Assembly (NCBI GenBank): GCA_009746045.1
Contig: RPFO01000104.1
Span: 2,620,948-2,653,869, forward strand
DNA from: Mesostigma viride
Lineage: Eukaryota; Streptophyta; Mesostigmatophyceae; Mesostigmatales; Mesostigmataceae
DNA length: 32,922 bases
Reading direction: 5' to 3'
Shown: positions 20,060 to 31,767 of the stretch, piece after piece
Layout of the letters: each line of letters opens with the position of its first letter
How positions within the stretch are numbered: the stretch's first letter is position 1
Translations under genes and position numbers: made by a program
Notes under the pieces: generated by a model
The model's input: only the letters and a program-made list of their open reading frames with translations
What the model was told of the DNA's origin: nothing
Databases searched by the model: none

Positions 20060-23000
20060 CTACTCAACAGGTCTCTTCTTGGCCAAGTTCGTGAGCCGTT
20101 TCTCGACGTCTGTCGGAATGGTCAAGATGGCCTGGCGATTGTTAGCTGGGTTGACAACAATGGTGTGTTCGAACCCCGCGTCCATGCACAGGTAGCAATT
20201 GACCAAGTTTGGCTGTTCAGCTTGCGCATCGGCGTCCATTTTGAACATCGTCGCCATACCCGGAAATCTGTCCCAGTAGCGCACCCCCACCACCCATTGT
20301 CCCTTACGGAACAACTCCCTATCGACCTTGCCGTTTCTGTCGGCCACTCGCCTCACGAAAGTAGCGGCCACCTGATAAGGCTCCTGCAAGACTTCCGCTA
20401 GCCAATATGGATGATCTGGATCGTGGGACTCATCACCAGAGTAGGACTCGACGGCAAAAATGTCTCGCAGCTTCAGTCTCCTTCCCATCATCGTCCTCTC
20501 TGCCTGTAGTCTGTTCAGTCGCGTCCCTGCGTGCCCCCCTTGTCCGTTTGGGTTCCTTTGCACTGGCTCCCCCAGTTTGTGGAGCTTCATCCGAGCACCT
20601 CCCACATTCCAGCCGTCCATGTCGGTCCACTCCTTTCGACAATCCCACCACCTTTCCTCGGCGCACGCACCGCCACAATAGCAGGAATACTGGCGCAGCA
20701 TTAAGCGCGTCACATTCGACTTGTCCATGCGCCACCAGTGCGCCTTCTTCACTCCTTTGATTTCGCCGCGCCCTGGGCTGTAAGGAAGCACCTGCGCGTC
20801 GAAGACAAGATTTGCACAAGGGAAAGTTGAAGTTACGAGACCATCGAGCTAGTTGTGTTTTATTAAGCACTCCTGATCGCCAGGACTCCAAGAACGCCCT
20901 AGAAACGACGGCCGGCGTAACTATTCCCTGAACGAGGACTGTACACTTAATTACCTCGGGGAACTCGAAGAAGTTACGCCTGGTCGTTGTGGTCCCGCCC
21001 ACCGCCCCCGACGCCAGATTCTCCACCAACTGGGCGGCCGTCTGTTTGTCCTGGTTCTCTTCCCTGATGTGCCACCTCCTCAACATGCACTTCACAGTCC
21101 CACCAGCTCCATCCACCTCCCCCTTTCCGTGCTGCTCCCCAAAGTAATTCCACTCAAATGACTCCAGGTGCGGATCCTCCGTCAGCAGCCGGGCCACTTC
21201 CGCGATCACATTCCTTGACTTGAACTGCATGGAGCAATTGTCCGACCACCCAATGAAGCGCTTCACCTCTACCCCTTCTGACCGTAGTGTCGCCAGGATT
21301 TTGAGGATAGCAAAACGGAGGGCCCGCCCGTCCCTTTTCATTCCGCCCTGTCCGATGAAGTGAAACTCCCTTCTCACGACCTTTCCCGACGCTGGATCCA
21401 AGTAGCGCACGATCCAGGGCATAAGGACGAATGTGACTGGATGCCAATACTGTGCTTGGAGATTGTGATAGGTGTAAGACTGGTAGTTCTCGGCGTAATC
21501 TGTGTGGCATACAAGGTCCCCCACCCGCATCCTTGAGAGACATTCCTTGGAGGCGTCCGCTTGCCACCACGCGTTGAAGCAATGCTGGATGAAGTCCGGC
21601 CACTTGTCCACAATTGCCTCCTTTAGCTCCGTTGGTGTGGACTTGACGTCGACTTGCGTCAATCGCTGCCCACCAGCCTTTGCGATCTCGTCACAGTCGT
21701 CCTGCATATGCGCAGTGTGCACATACAGAAAAGACATCAACTTCGACCCACCAATGACCTGTAGAAAGAAAAAAGACAGGACCTCAGGAAAAATTGAAAA
21801 AGAAACGCCTTGGGGCGCAACCACTCCACTAAAAATTACCTCTGGCCCAAGAACTTCAGGAAACATTGCAAAAGAAACGCCTTGGGGCGCAACCACTCCA
21901 CTAAAAATTACCTCTGGCCCAAGAACCGCACCCGGCGGCACATCCTGCATCTCGTATCTGGTCCATGAAATCAGGTGGTTGGAAGCCTCCTCCCGTTCGC
22001 ATAACATGAAGTTCCGAATTCCACACTTGGGAGCCAGGCAAGTGCCCAACACACAAGCCTTACGCCGGATCGAGCAAACCCCCAACTCCTCGCCCAGGTC
22101 ATGATCGGGCACCCCTTCCTCGTCGTCCAGCACCCTCCCATGCATGGGCAGATCCTCAAGTTCGCCCTGAAAAGGCTGAACCTGCGGCCGCGACGACCCC
22201 ACAGACGACCTCGAACCTCCCCCCTCCCTCATCCCCTCCACCTCACAAGTAAACTTGTTCACCCACTCTGTCGTGTGAGTGGCTTTGAAAATGGAACATG
22301 TGGGCACGGACGACCCCACGTCGAGCTGGCTACCATGATCGCACGCGTGGCATTCAGGTCCGCACTCGCATCTGGCATGAAAAGTTGCACGAAATTTGGC
22401 CAACCCCCCAACCATGGACTGCATGGTAGTGTGGTGCTGGCATGCGCACAAGTTCCGCATTTTCCACCGCCCCTTGACGCATGCGGGCATATGCTTGCAA
22501 AAAGTAGTGTATCCCACATGAACTGTGCTCTTCTGATTCGTGCGTAGCATTGACATCCCTGCCTCCGTCTCCAAAATCACCTGATTTCCCCCCCTCACAC
22601 CCTCCTCTCCCTCCCCCCCCCCCCCTCCCTACTGTCCATCCGCCGCGGTGGCTTCAACTCCGGATGGCGGGAAATGAACACTTCGTAAATCTTCGACTTG
22701 GAGACAGTATAGTAGCGCGCACCCTCCGAAAACGCTAGTGTATGTTTGTAATCCTTTCTGGTCCATTCACAATGAACATCCTTCATGTTCGGAGACGCCC
22801 GCGTCAAGTTATCATCCCTCCAGCACGCTTGTATCAGGGCAATGACTTCCGTCGGAAGCTCGTCTTTCCTCCTCCTCCTCTCTGGCGCACTCATCAAAAG
22901 GTCGTCCTCCCCTTCTTCCATTCCATCCCTGTGACCCCGAACAGTTGCGACAAAGCGCCTGTCAATCCCGAACGCGCGCTCCACAATCCTGTCCGGGACG

Positions 23001-23410
23001 CCCTCCATTGCCTTCGTAACAAGTCCACACAAGGCCCACCTAAGCCCACGATCCTTCTCAGATGTTCCCAAGTCGCCAAAAGCCTTCTTGATGTTATCCC
23101 GAAGAGATTCCGCCCAATTTTCAGGAAGCCCGCCGTCACAGTTCTTCCTCTTCTTAATGCCGTTGCTCTCCGCCACCATGGCATTTAGTCTTGAAGCTGC
23201 GCAAGACAGAACCTCCGCGCTCATCTCTGGCGTCCTGTGGTTGTTTGCTTTCACGCGTTCCGCCATGATAGGAAAGATGTCATTGGCAATTTTGTACCCC
23301 TTGTTCTCGATGTACTTGTCGCTCCAGAGACCGCGAAGTGCAGGCTCCCGGTCGTCATTGGACAAGGGACGCGAACCGTCGGAAACGGCCCCCCGCCCCG
23401 ATCGCGCCAT
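20060..23410 (-). CDS. Spliced DDE-like transposase of an unassigned family (HGKGxxDGxGG class)
   Basis: ATG at 23410-23408 opens MARSGRGAVSDGSRPLSNDD. Exons run 23410-21912, 21758-20955 and 20791-20060; introns 21911-21759 and 20954-20792 have GT-AG borders and phase 0. An N-terminal region reading YTVSKSKIYEVFISRHPELK is followed by Cys/His clusters (CACQHH; CECGPECHACDHG). A likely RNase H-fold core carries TDYAENYQSYTYHN (Asp codon 21500-21498), GWSDNCSMQFKSRNV (Asp codon 21242-21240) and FGEQHGKGEVDGAGGTVK. A C-terminal cluster is CYCGGACAEERWWDC. The same motif order (DFAENY, SDG..QYK, HGKGPCDG.GG.VKR) is familiar from uncharacterised transposon-like proteins in cnidarians, insects and sea urchins. 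The frame breaks once in a 13-G run (22613-22625), where one added G would join both halves. No inverted repeats were found to define an element. Function as a transposase is inferred. Confidence 0.72.
21759..21935 (-). repeat. 72-bp tandem duplication carrying a splice donor
   Basis: On the minus strand CTTGGGCCAGAG|GTAATTTT occurs twice, with donors at 21911 and 21839, exactly 72 bp apart. A single acceptor, TTTCTTTCTACAG, ends at 21759. The duplicated segment reads GPEVIFSGVVAPQGVSF in frame, so either donor, or retention, keeps the frame. Confidence 0.93.
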
Positions 23411-23539
23411 CAGACTTTGGTCAGACGGCAGCTGATTTTTTTCGCCTCTTAATCCCGCGGCACCGAAAGCCCTGAGGATGAGTAATGATAAATAATCACC
23501 ATTAAAGACACGACGAAAACGATGGGCATCAAACAAGAA

Positions 23540-24130
23540 CGACAAGCGTCATTAATAACGCCGGCCGGCGCAACTGGATACATGTAAACCATACAAAAGT
23601 GATTTTATGAAACACATACAGTTTGTCATTAATAACGACGGCCGGCGTAACTCGGGCGCAATTAAAAACCATTAAGAAGCAACTCAGGATATGCAGGCAG
23701 AAATCCTTCAGGTGTAAAAAAGATGTACAAACACACTTTTGGTAATGGGGCCTGATTGCGCAACTGCAAGATACCATTGGAAACGCCGGCCGGCGCAACT
23801 GGATGCATGTACATAAACCATACAAAAGTGATTTGCACAAAACCCCTACAATTTGTCATGAGTAACGACGGCCGGCGTAACTCGGTTGCATTTGAAAACC
23901 ACAAAGAAGCAACTCAGGTAGTGAAGGCGGAAATCCCAGAGGTGATAAAATGTTTACCAACACAAAATGTTGATAAGCGTGCAAGCTTTTGCAAGTGCGC
24001 GCAAGATACCATTGGAAACGCCGGCCGGCGCAACTGGAACACCAAAACAAAAAACTTGATTTGCACGAAACCCATTCAGTTCGTCATGGATAACGACGGC
24101 CGGCGCAACTTCATGGCACTCACCACTTTC
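23540..24130. repeat. ~230-bp tandem repeat, about 2.5 copies, with CCGGCCGG cores
   Basis: AACGCCGGCCGGCGCAACTG starts at 23557, 23782 and 24017; AACGACGGCCGGCGTAAC starts at 23634 and 23864, with AACGACGGCCGGCGCAAC at 24092. Units also share CCATACAAAAGTGATTT and GAAGCAACTCAGG. The same AACGACGGCCGGCGTAAC core lies inside the second intron of the transposase gene at 20904. No protein-coding reading is convincing. Confidence 0.9.
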
Positions 24131-25207
24131 ACCAAATGCCATGTCGCCATTATATTGAGGAAAGCGAAGTATGCCCACTTGAAGCTGTGGTCTGCAGAAC
24201 ATTGACACAAAATATGCATGGTATTTCAAGCAATGAATGCTATGTGTCAGGCATCAATGTCTTTATTGTATCCAAATGTGGTTAGGACGGAGGTTTACAT
24301 TGGTTGCTATTTTAAGACAATGGCGTATAACCAAACATTGCACACACTCAAGAGTGTACTTATGCTGAACTGGAAAGGAACATTAAACCCCAATAAGGTA
24401 GATATTTTTCTTTTACATTTTAATTTTTTATATACTACTTTATATAATATTATATTATATTATATTATATTATGCTATATTATGTTATATGAAATAACAT
24501 TAAAATTAACATAAAATTAAAATTATATATTAATTATAGTATATTATATAATTTATATTATATATTATATTCACGATGCTCTGTGTATTAATGACATATC
24601 AGACACACCTACATCACATCGCCTTGATGTTTCCGTTGTATGGGTCCGGTCGGGCGTTGGTAGCTGGTCGACAACAATTCTACATTTCCTAAAAAAAAAT
24701 GCGACCGTGCCTACATTCGAAGGCGCGCTGTGGCTGACCTGAACTATCGGTGAACACCTCGGCGTCACTTGACCGGCCTAGGTTGACATTTCGGCAGAGT
24801 AACGCTGCTTAAAGGATCCTTGCGTAGTTCGCGCGATTTGGCTCTTTATATATGTTTTTGGAGACGACGAGCAAGCATCCGATTGGTCAGCCAATTCCTG
24901 TCCAGTCCTCGGACAGTGTCCAATCCGGTGCTTGGGATCCAGAAAACGTGCTCGAGCCTGGCCACTCTGTCGCGGGCGCCGCGCTAGTGGCGTCGCGCCC
25001 AAACCTGACCAGGCCATAGGAAAGGGCGGGGGCGAATGCAAGAATTATTGTTATATCCTGACCTGTCCTGGGGAAGGTCCGGGGCGAATGCAAGAATTAA
25101 TATACCTGCGTATGCAACCAACACGGCCGATCCACATACATAATCCGACTGAGCTGGACGGTACGGACCAAATTTCGGTGCAAATTGAGGCCCAAAAGCT
25201 ATGTCGG
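24131..25207. other. Non-coding, including an AT-rich block
   Basis: No gene is seen. 24410-24570 is almost pure A/T (TATAATATTATATTATAT). GGGCGAATGCAAGAATTA recurs at about 25030 and 25083. An A-run lies near 24690. Confidence 0.6.
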
Positions 25208-26370
25208 CATGGTGCGCGCACCCCTTGCGGTAGGGGCCATGGCGACTGCCTTTAGACGAAACGTGACAAATCTGGCACGCGGAAAGCAGAAATGCTCGAT
25301 TGTTGGAGAAAATTAGTTACTGATTCTAATTTATGGCGGGATGGTTGCGATCTATAATGTCGCGGGCTTTTTTTCTTTGCCATCGGCAGGGGGGGTCCGG
25401 CCTGAATTTCTGTCGGGATGAATAAAGTATATTGGATGCCTGCCGGGTTGATTGTCGATTGTTGCCAGTTTTGATGGTCGTAAGGAAAGCTAGTTTAATG
25501 ATGTTTCTAAAGCCGTAAAAATTCCCGCTGCTATCTTTACCTTTCCCGTCATTTTGCGGTAAGATAACATTAGCCCTGCGCGATGCGTACTGCCCAACCA
25601 CTCCATGAAAGGGTGGACTTTCTTGTGCGCCTGGGCACGAATAAATGCCCGTTATGGTACGTTCTTGTGTTAAACGTCTTAAGCTTGCGTTTTCCTGCTT
25701 TCTTACCTCGTTGAGCGTAAGCTTTTTGCCTTCTTTCCGGCCAGATGCAGCCAGAAAGTTGCGGGTCCTGGCGCTGCATCGCTGGATTCCTGGGTGTCTT
25801 TTAGCTAGTTAATCGTCTGTGACGTGGCTGGCTTTCTGCAGCGCGTGGCCCGCAACCTGTCGGGAAGGTGTAATGCTTTTATTTCCATGCTTCTCTGAAA
25901 TTTCTTTTGCTTTATAGACAGTTGTGTTCGAGGAAATTCACGCGGTCTTCCTAAGCAGCGGCATCATTTTCCCCAGACACTGACGAGCTGGCACCTGTCT
26001 CCTAAAGAGAGCGGCTCGTGCTTGTTAGAAAGGAGGCAGTGTGCATTTTGCGGGACACAATGCTTTGGTGGCACATGCGTCAGGTAGGCTGTTCCAATGG
26101 TCTCTTCACCTTTCCCACTGAGTAAATGTTAGCATTTGTCATGCTAACCAGAGCAGCTAGCCACAGGTTGGCTGGATAAAAAGTCAGCTTATTTTCTCTT
26201 TATATACTGCGTGTGTGGTCCTCCACGTGTCCGGCTTGTTGGGCATTTTGGAAGAGGGTTTATAATGTGTTGTTGGGTGGAACAACTTGGTTGTTGGCAC
26301 AAAATCACACATTATTAGCCTGAGATAGGCATGACATATGCTGCTCAGGCGTGTCGTCCTACCAGCCTTG
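25208..26370. repeat. 1.15-kb interspersed repeat, copy 1
   Basis: Homologous to 31768-32922 over its full visible length and in the same orientation. Shared landmarks include GACGAAACGTGACAAATCTG, GGTAAGATAACATTAG, GAAAGGAGGCAGTGTGCATT and GGCATGACATATGCTGC. No protein-coding frame is conserved between the two copies. Its nature is unknown; it could be an LTR-like or non-autonomous element, or a segmental duplication. Confidence 0.9.
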
Positions 26371-26429
26371 TTGTTAAGGGTAGACTCACAAGGCTGGCTG
26401 TGCCGATGGAGGGGTGGGGCGTGCTAGCC

Positions 26430-27193
26430 CCCCCCCACACCCACGCATGCATGCTAGCCCACCCCCACACCCACGCATGCATGCTAGCCCCGGCCCCGGC
26501 CCCCCCACACCCACGCATGCATGCTAGCCCCCCCCACACCCACGCATGCATGCTAGCCCACACTCACACCCACGCATGCATGCTAGCCCACCCCCACACC
26601 CACGCATGCATGCTAGCCCCCCCACACACCCACGCATGCATGCCAGCCCCCCCACACACCCACGCATGCATGACCGCCCCCCCCACACCCACGCATGCAT
26701 GCTAGCCCACCCCCACACCCACGCATGCATGCTAGCCCCCCCACACACCCACGCATGGATGCCAGCCCCCACACACACCCACGCATGCATGACAGCCCCC
26801 CCACACACCCACGCATGCATGCTAGCCCCCCACACACACCCACGCATGCATGCCAGCCCCCATACACACCCACGCATGCATGCCAGCCCCCCCCACACTT
26901 ACGCATGCATGCTAGCCCCCCACACACACCCACGCATGCATGCCAGCCCCCCCCACACCCACGCATGCATGCCAGCCCCCCCCCACACTTACGCATGCAT
27001 GCTAGCCCCCCACACACACCCACGCATGCATGCCAGCCCCCCCCACACCCACGCATGCAGGCTAGCCCAACCCCACACCCACGCATGCATGCCAGCCCAC
27101 CCCCACACCCACACGTGCATGCCAGCCCACCCCCACACCCACGCATGCATGCCAGCCCACCCCCACACCCACGCGTGCATGCCAGCCCACCCC
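26430..27193 (+). repeat. ~30-bp minisatellite, about 25 copies
   Basis: Units of the type CACACCCACGCATGCATG + C(T/C)AGCCCCCC are in direct array. Variation is mainly in the length of the C run and in T/C of CTAGC/CCAGC. Long frames (His-Ala-Cys-Met or Pro-Arg-Met-His repeats) are artefacts. Confidence 0.96.
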
Positions 27194-27450
27194 TAGCTTG
27201 AGCGTGCTTGTAAAGTTTTTGCATGGTTTATTAAAATGAGTGGAATATGTATTTATTGCATTAAATGTTAATTTTATTGATCATGAATGAAAATGGTCAA
27301 CATTGCCGAAGTGCCCCTAAATTGCTCAATATTGTGTGCTCAAGAATTCAATGAGGATTGTCATCATGGAAACCCGCACAAATTCACGATTCCGGGCATG
27401 CATGTGAAAGTATCAAGAACAATTTTCAATTAAGAATGGTATCTCATTGT
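27194..27450. other. AT-rich spacer between two satellites
   Basis: No gene and no repeat are seen. It lies between the 30-bp minisatellite and the 73-bp satellite. Confidence 0.6.
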
Positions 27451-28968
27451 TCCATGAATCAATATGACTCCATGTACGTAGACAAGCCATGATGACCCCA
27501 TGGGAGCCTGAATCCTCATCATTAAATACATAAATGCCACCCATGTACGTAGACGGGCCATGATGACACCAATGGAGCCTGAATCCTCATCATTAATTAC
27601 ATAAATGCCAACCATGTACATACACGGGCAATGATGACACCATGGGAGCCTGAATCCTCATCATTAATTACATAAATGCCAACCATGTACGTAGGCCAGC
27701 CATGATGACACTGTGGGAGCCTGAATCCTCATCATTAATTTCATACATGCCAACAACACGTAGACGGGCCATAATGACACCACGGGAGCCTGAATCCTGA
27801 TCATTTTTTTTTCTTTGACATCCATGTACGTAGGCCAGCCATGATGACACCATGGGAGCCTGAATCCTCATCATTTTTTTTCTGAGACATCCATGTACGT
27901 AGGCCAGCCATGATGACACCATGGGAGCCTGAATCCTCATCATTTTTTTTCTGAGACATCCATGTACGTAGGCCAGCCATGATGACACCATGGGAGCCTG
28001 AATCCTCATCATTAAATACATACATGCCATCCATGTACGTAGACAGGCCATGACATCTGACACCATGGGAGCCTGAATCCTCATCATTTACTATTCCTTG
28101 ACATCCATGTACGTAGACGGGCCATGATGACACCATGGGAGCCTGAATCCTCTTCATTTTTTTTTCTTTGACATCCATGTACATACGTAGGCCAGCCATG
28201 ATGACACCAATGGAGCCTGAATCCTCATCATTAATTACATACATAAATGCCATGATCATCAATGACCCCATGGGAGCCTGAATCCTCATCATTAAATACA
28301 TAAATGCCACGGTCCATGTACGTAGACGGGCCATGATGACACCAATGGAGCCTGAATCCTCATCATTAATTACATAAATGCCAACCATGTACATACACGG
28401 GCAATGATGACACCATGGGAGCCTGAATCCTCATCATTAATTACATAAATGCCAACCATGTACGTAGGCCAGCCATGATGACACTATGGGAGCCTGAATC
28501 CTCATCATTCATTTCATACATGCCAACAACACGTAGACGGGCCATAATGACACCACGGGAGCCTGAATCCTCATCATTTTTTTTTCTTTGACATCCATGT
28601 ACGTAGGCCAGCCATGATGACACCATGGGAGCCTGAATCCTCATCATTTTTTTTTGAGACATCCATGTACGTAGGCCAGCCATGATGACACCATGGGAGC
28701 CTGAATCCTCATCATTAAATACATACATGCCATCCATGTACGTAGACAGGCCATGATGACACCATGGGAGCCTGAATCCTCATCATTTACTATTCCTTGA
28801 CATCCATGTACGTAGACGGGCCATGATGACACCATGGGAGCCTGAATCCTCATCATTTTTTTTTCTTTGACATCCATGTACATACGTAGGCCAGCCATGA
28901 TGACACCAATGGAGCCTGAATTCTCATCATTAATTACATACATGCCATCCATGTACGTAGACAGGCCA
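27450..28968 (+). repeat. ~73-bp satellite, 21 units, with higher-order repetition
   Basis: GGAGCCTGAATCCTCATCAT recurs 21 times at spacings of 60-77 bp. Units share CCATGTACGTAG and GGCCATGATGACACC. Blocks repeat at 773 bp (CCAACCATGTACATACACGG at 27608 and 28381; CCAACAACACGTAGACGGG at 27750 and 28523). Further right the offset drops to 699 bp, one unit fewer. No coding potential. Confidence 0.96.
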
Positions 28969-29282
28969 TGAGGGAGGGAGGGAGGGAGGGAGGGAGGGAG
29001 GGAGGGAGGGAGGGAGGGAGGGAGGGAGGGGGGAGGGAGGGAGGGAGGGAGGGAGGGAGAGGAGGGAGGGAGGGAGGGAGGGAGGGAGGGAGAGGGAGGG
29101 AGAGGGAGAGGGAGAGGGGAGGGGAGGGAGAGGGAGAGGGAGAGGGAGAGGGAGAGGGAGAAGGGAGGGAGAGGGAGAGGGAGAGGGAGAGGGAGAGGGA
29201 GAGGGAGAGGGAAGAGGGAGAGGGAGAGGAGAGGGAGAGGGAGAGGGAGAGGGAGAGGGAGAGGGAGAGCGAGAGGGAGAGG

Positions 29283-29342
<60 letters not shown>

Positions 29343-29510
29343 GAGAGAGGAGAGAGAGAGAAGAGAGAGAGAGAGGGAAGAGAGAGAGGGAGGGAGGGAG
29401 GGAGGAGGGAGAGGGAGAGGGGAGAGGGGAGGAGAGGGGAAGAGGGAGAAAGGGGAGAGGGAGAGGGAAGAGGGAGAGGGAGAGGGAGAGGGAGAGGAGA
29501 GGAGGGTTTA
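28969..29510 (+). repeat. (GGGA)n then (GAGAGG)n polypurine tract
   Basis: A purine-only strand of about 540 bp: GGGA units to about 29100, then GAGAGG, GA and mixed units to 29505. Apparent Arg-Glu-Gly or Ser-Leu-Pro proteins are artefacts. Confidence 0.96.
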
Positions 29511-30430
29511 GCCACATCGTGTTTTTGTTCTTGGATTGATGACGCAACCGCACGCACGCTCGTGAACCTGCACCTTCGCAGGCGAAAAGAACGAACAACA
29601 ATGGATAGCATGGTTGTGAAGTGACAATTGACGACATCACGCTAAGCAAGGAGATGAACGCAAAAGGGATTAAAAAGTCGGCATGAAAAGCCTGGTGAAA
29701 AATAAGAGGGAGAGGGGGGGGAGAGGGAGGAGGGAGAGAGAGTCGTCGTTCAGGAAGCCGGCAAATGACGCAAATGGGATGAATACTCAACATGAACAGG
29801 TGAAAAAACATGAGAAAACAACGACATAAAAATCCCGCAACTCACTCTTGTTGTTGCTGATGCTGCTTGGTCGTTGTTCTATGTTGCCAGGCCCGTTGTT
29901 CTTGAATTTAATGATGTAAAGTGCTGCCCTCGTACGCAACGCTCGTGACCTGCACCCGCAAAGGCGAAAAGAACGAACCACAATGATAGTATTGTTGTTG
30001 AGTGACAATTTGACGACATCACGATACAAGGAAGCATGACGCAAAAGGGATTTAAAATCGGCAAGAAAAACCTGGTGAAAATAAGAAGGGAGAGGGGGGG
30101 GAGAGGGAGAGGGAGAGGAGTCGTCGTTCAGGGAAAGCCGTCATGACGCAAATGGGAATGATACTCAACATGCAGGGTGAAAAAAAAATAGAAAAAACCA
30201 CGTACGTAAAATCCCGCAACTCAAAACCTCTTGTTGGAGCTGATGTGCTGTCGTTGTTGTTTGTTGTCAGGCCCGTTGTTCTTGTTTCCAAAGAAGAAAG
30301 CCGTGAGCTTGCTCCGTACGCCATTATGGGGGCTGCACCCGCAAGGCGAAAAAGAACGTGGACGCACAGTCGGTCACTGGGACGTGCGGTGCGGGCGTGG
30401 TGGGCGCTATCCGGCGTGCGCGCCTGCAAA
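29511..30430 (+). repeat. ~380-bp tandem repeat, about 2.4 copies
   Basis: GGCGAAAAGAACGAAC recurs at 29581 and 29963, with GGCGAAAAAGAACG at 30345 (382-bp spacing). GTCGTCGTTCAGG recurs near 29742 and 30120. GGCCCGTTGTTCTTG occurs in copies two and three. Each full copy contains an internal GAGAGGG tract. Copies differ largely by indels. Confidence 0.92.
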
Positions 30431-30540
30431 ACACCGCAATCTAAATTACCTGGCGGGCCCTGGGGTGCGCACCTTCCAAAGTCCCTGGTGTGTGTCCAGT
30501 GCAGCTCGACAATGGCATCGAGGATATGTGCGTACGTACG

Positions 30541-31165
30541 ACGAATCATGTGAAACGACTGGTCCAACCTGAAATTTAAATTTTTGGCCCGTGTACAGTA
30601 ACGGTCCTAGGTTGCACCCGCGGACGTTCCGAGCAGCTGTACAGAAAAGATCCAAAGATAAGGCCGCGCAACGACGCCTGTGGCCCGGACAAATCATTTT
30701 TGTGAGCCCGGGAACTGAAAAGTCACTGCAAATGTGAGTTTTTATTGCTCCATCCCCACCAAAAAAAGCGTTCCGAACTGTTCGAGGACGAGCGAAGAGC
30801 ACTGACAGGGTCGGACCGAGCCAGATTTGTGTGCGGCCATGATGGCTGGCCTCCCTACTGCCGCAACCTCACTCTGGACGGCAGGTTCGAATGCTGTTCA
30901 GTGGCTTTCGCTTCGAACAGTTCCGGAAAACGCCTTTTTTTTTGGGGGGGGTGGAGCAATAGATTTTCGACGTCTGTGTGACTGTTCAGTTTCCCGACTC
31001 GACATTTGCCGGGCACTGGCGTCATTCCGCGGCGTTATCTTTCTGATGCTATTCTGTACAGCTGCCGGAACGTCCGCGGGTGCAACCTAGGACCGTTACT
31101 GACACGCGCAAAAATTTCAAAATTTTTTAGGTTGGACCGCAAGTCGTGTTCACACCAAAACGACT
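30541..31165. mobile_element. Foldback (long inverted repeat) element, about 625 bp
   Basis: The left arm 30541-30815 and right arm 30884-31165 are imperfect inverted repeats around a 68-bp loop. Matching landmarks are TGGTCCAACCT against AGGTTGGACC, AGTAACGGTCCTAGGTTGCA at 30598 against its complement at 31081-31101, and ATTGCTCCATCCCC against a G-rich complement near 30950. The arms are non-coding. No target duplication was identified. Confidence 0.88.
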
Positions 31166-31767
31166 TTTTGCACCAATAGGAGCCGACACTGCCGTGTTCA
31201 GACTCCAAGGTAACTCGGGCACCCACACCTGCCGGGGGAGTACATTGTAAATGCTATTCACTAGAACAGTTCCGGATGTAGCGTTAGTGATGGATGTTGT
31301 ACTATATTTCAATCCGTTTTTGTCAGAGTGTGGTTTTTCCGACATGTAGGGCGGTGTACAACATTCTGTGCGCCAACCATGTGTACTCATGTTATCGATT
31401 AGTAATCACTACATGTATATTCCGTCATGATCGCAGGAATTAAGTAACTACTGGGGCTTACATGTTAGTGTACCTTACTAGGCTACTATGTAGACCTTCA
31501 GAACCTGGATTCTAACCTTCCAAAATTCTAATTATGCGCCTGGATTCAGTTTTTGAAATGTAAGAACGAGCCTACGTGGAGGGCATGACATCAGTCCAGC
31601 TGGGCCCGCTCGCACCATGACCGAGGGAAACACGCCGTACGTGCATGTAAATGCTAATGTTTGGAGACGACGGGCCATGCAATGGCATGGTTAATTTTTG
31701 GCGGCGAATATTTTTCCGCGCCAAAAAAATTCCGCGGTACCCTCAGTACCGTGAAAAGTGGGTGCAC
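31166..31767. other. Non-coding spacer
   Basis: No gene is recognised. A short hairpin lies at about 31691-31735, where AATTTTTGGCGGCG faces CGCGCCAAAAAAATT. Confidence 0.55.

Noticed and set aside
20407-22547. Plus-strand ORFs at 20407-20760, 21502-22104 and 22101-22547
   Set aside because: They are antisense to the transposase exons, which carry the conserved motifs.
26430-27193. CRISPR-like array of 30-bp units
   Set aside because: Units are contiguous with no unique spacers.
26331-27224. Cys/His/Met-rich repeat protein
   Set aside because: The reading follows the 30-bp minisatellite and frames change with C-run length.
27450-28968. CRISPR-like array
   Set aside because: Repeats and 'spacers' are both related between units, the period varies, and the context is a eukaryotic satellite.
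28930-29811. Ser/Pro/Leu-rich protein on the minus strand and Arg/Glu/Gly-rich protein on the plus strand
   Set aside because: Translation of the GGGA/GAGAGG tract and the adjacent satellite; no conserved domain.
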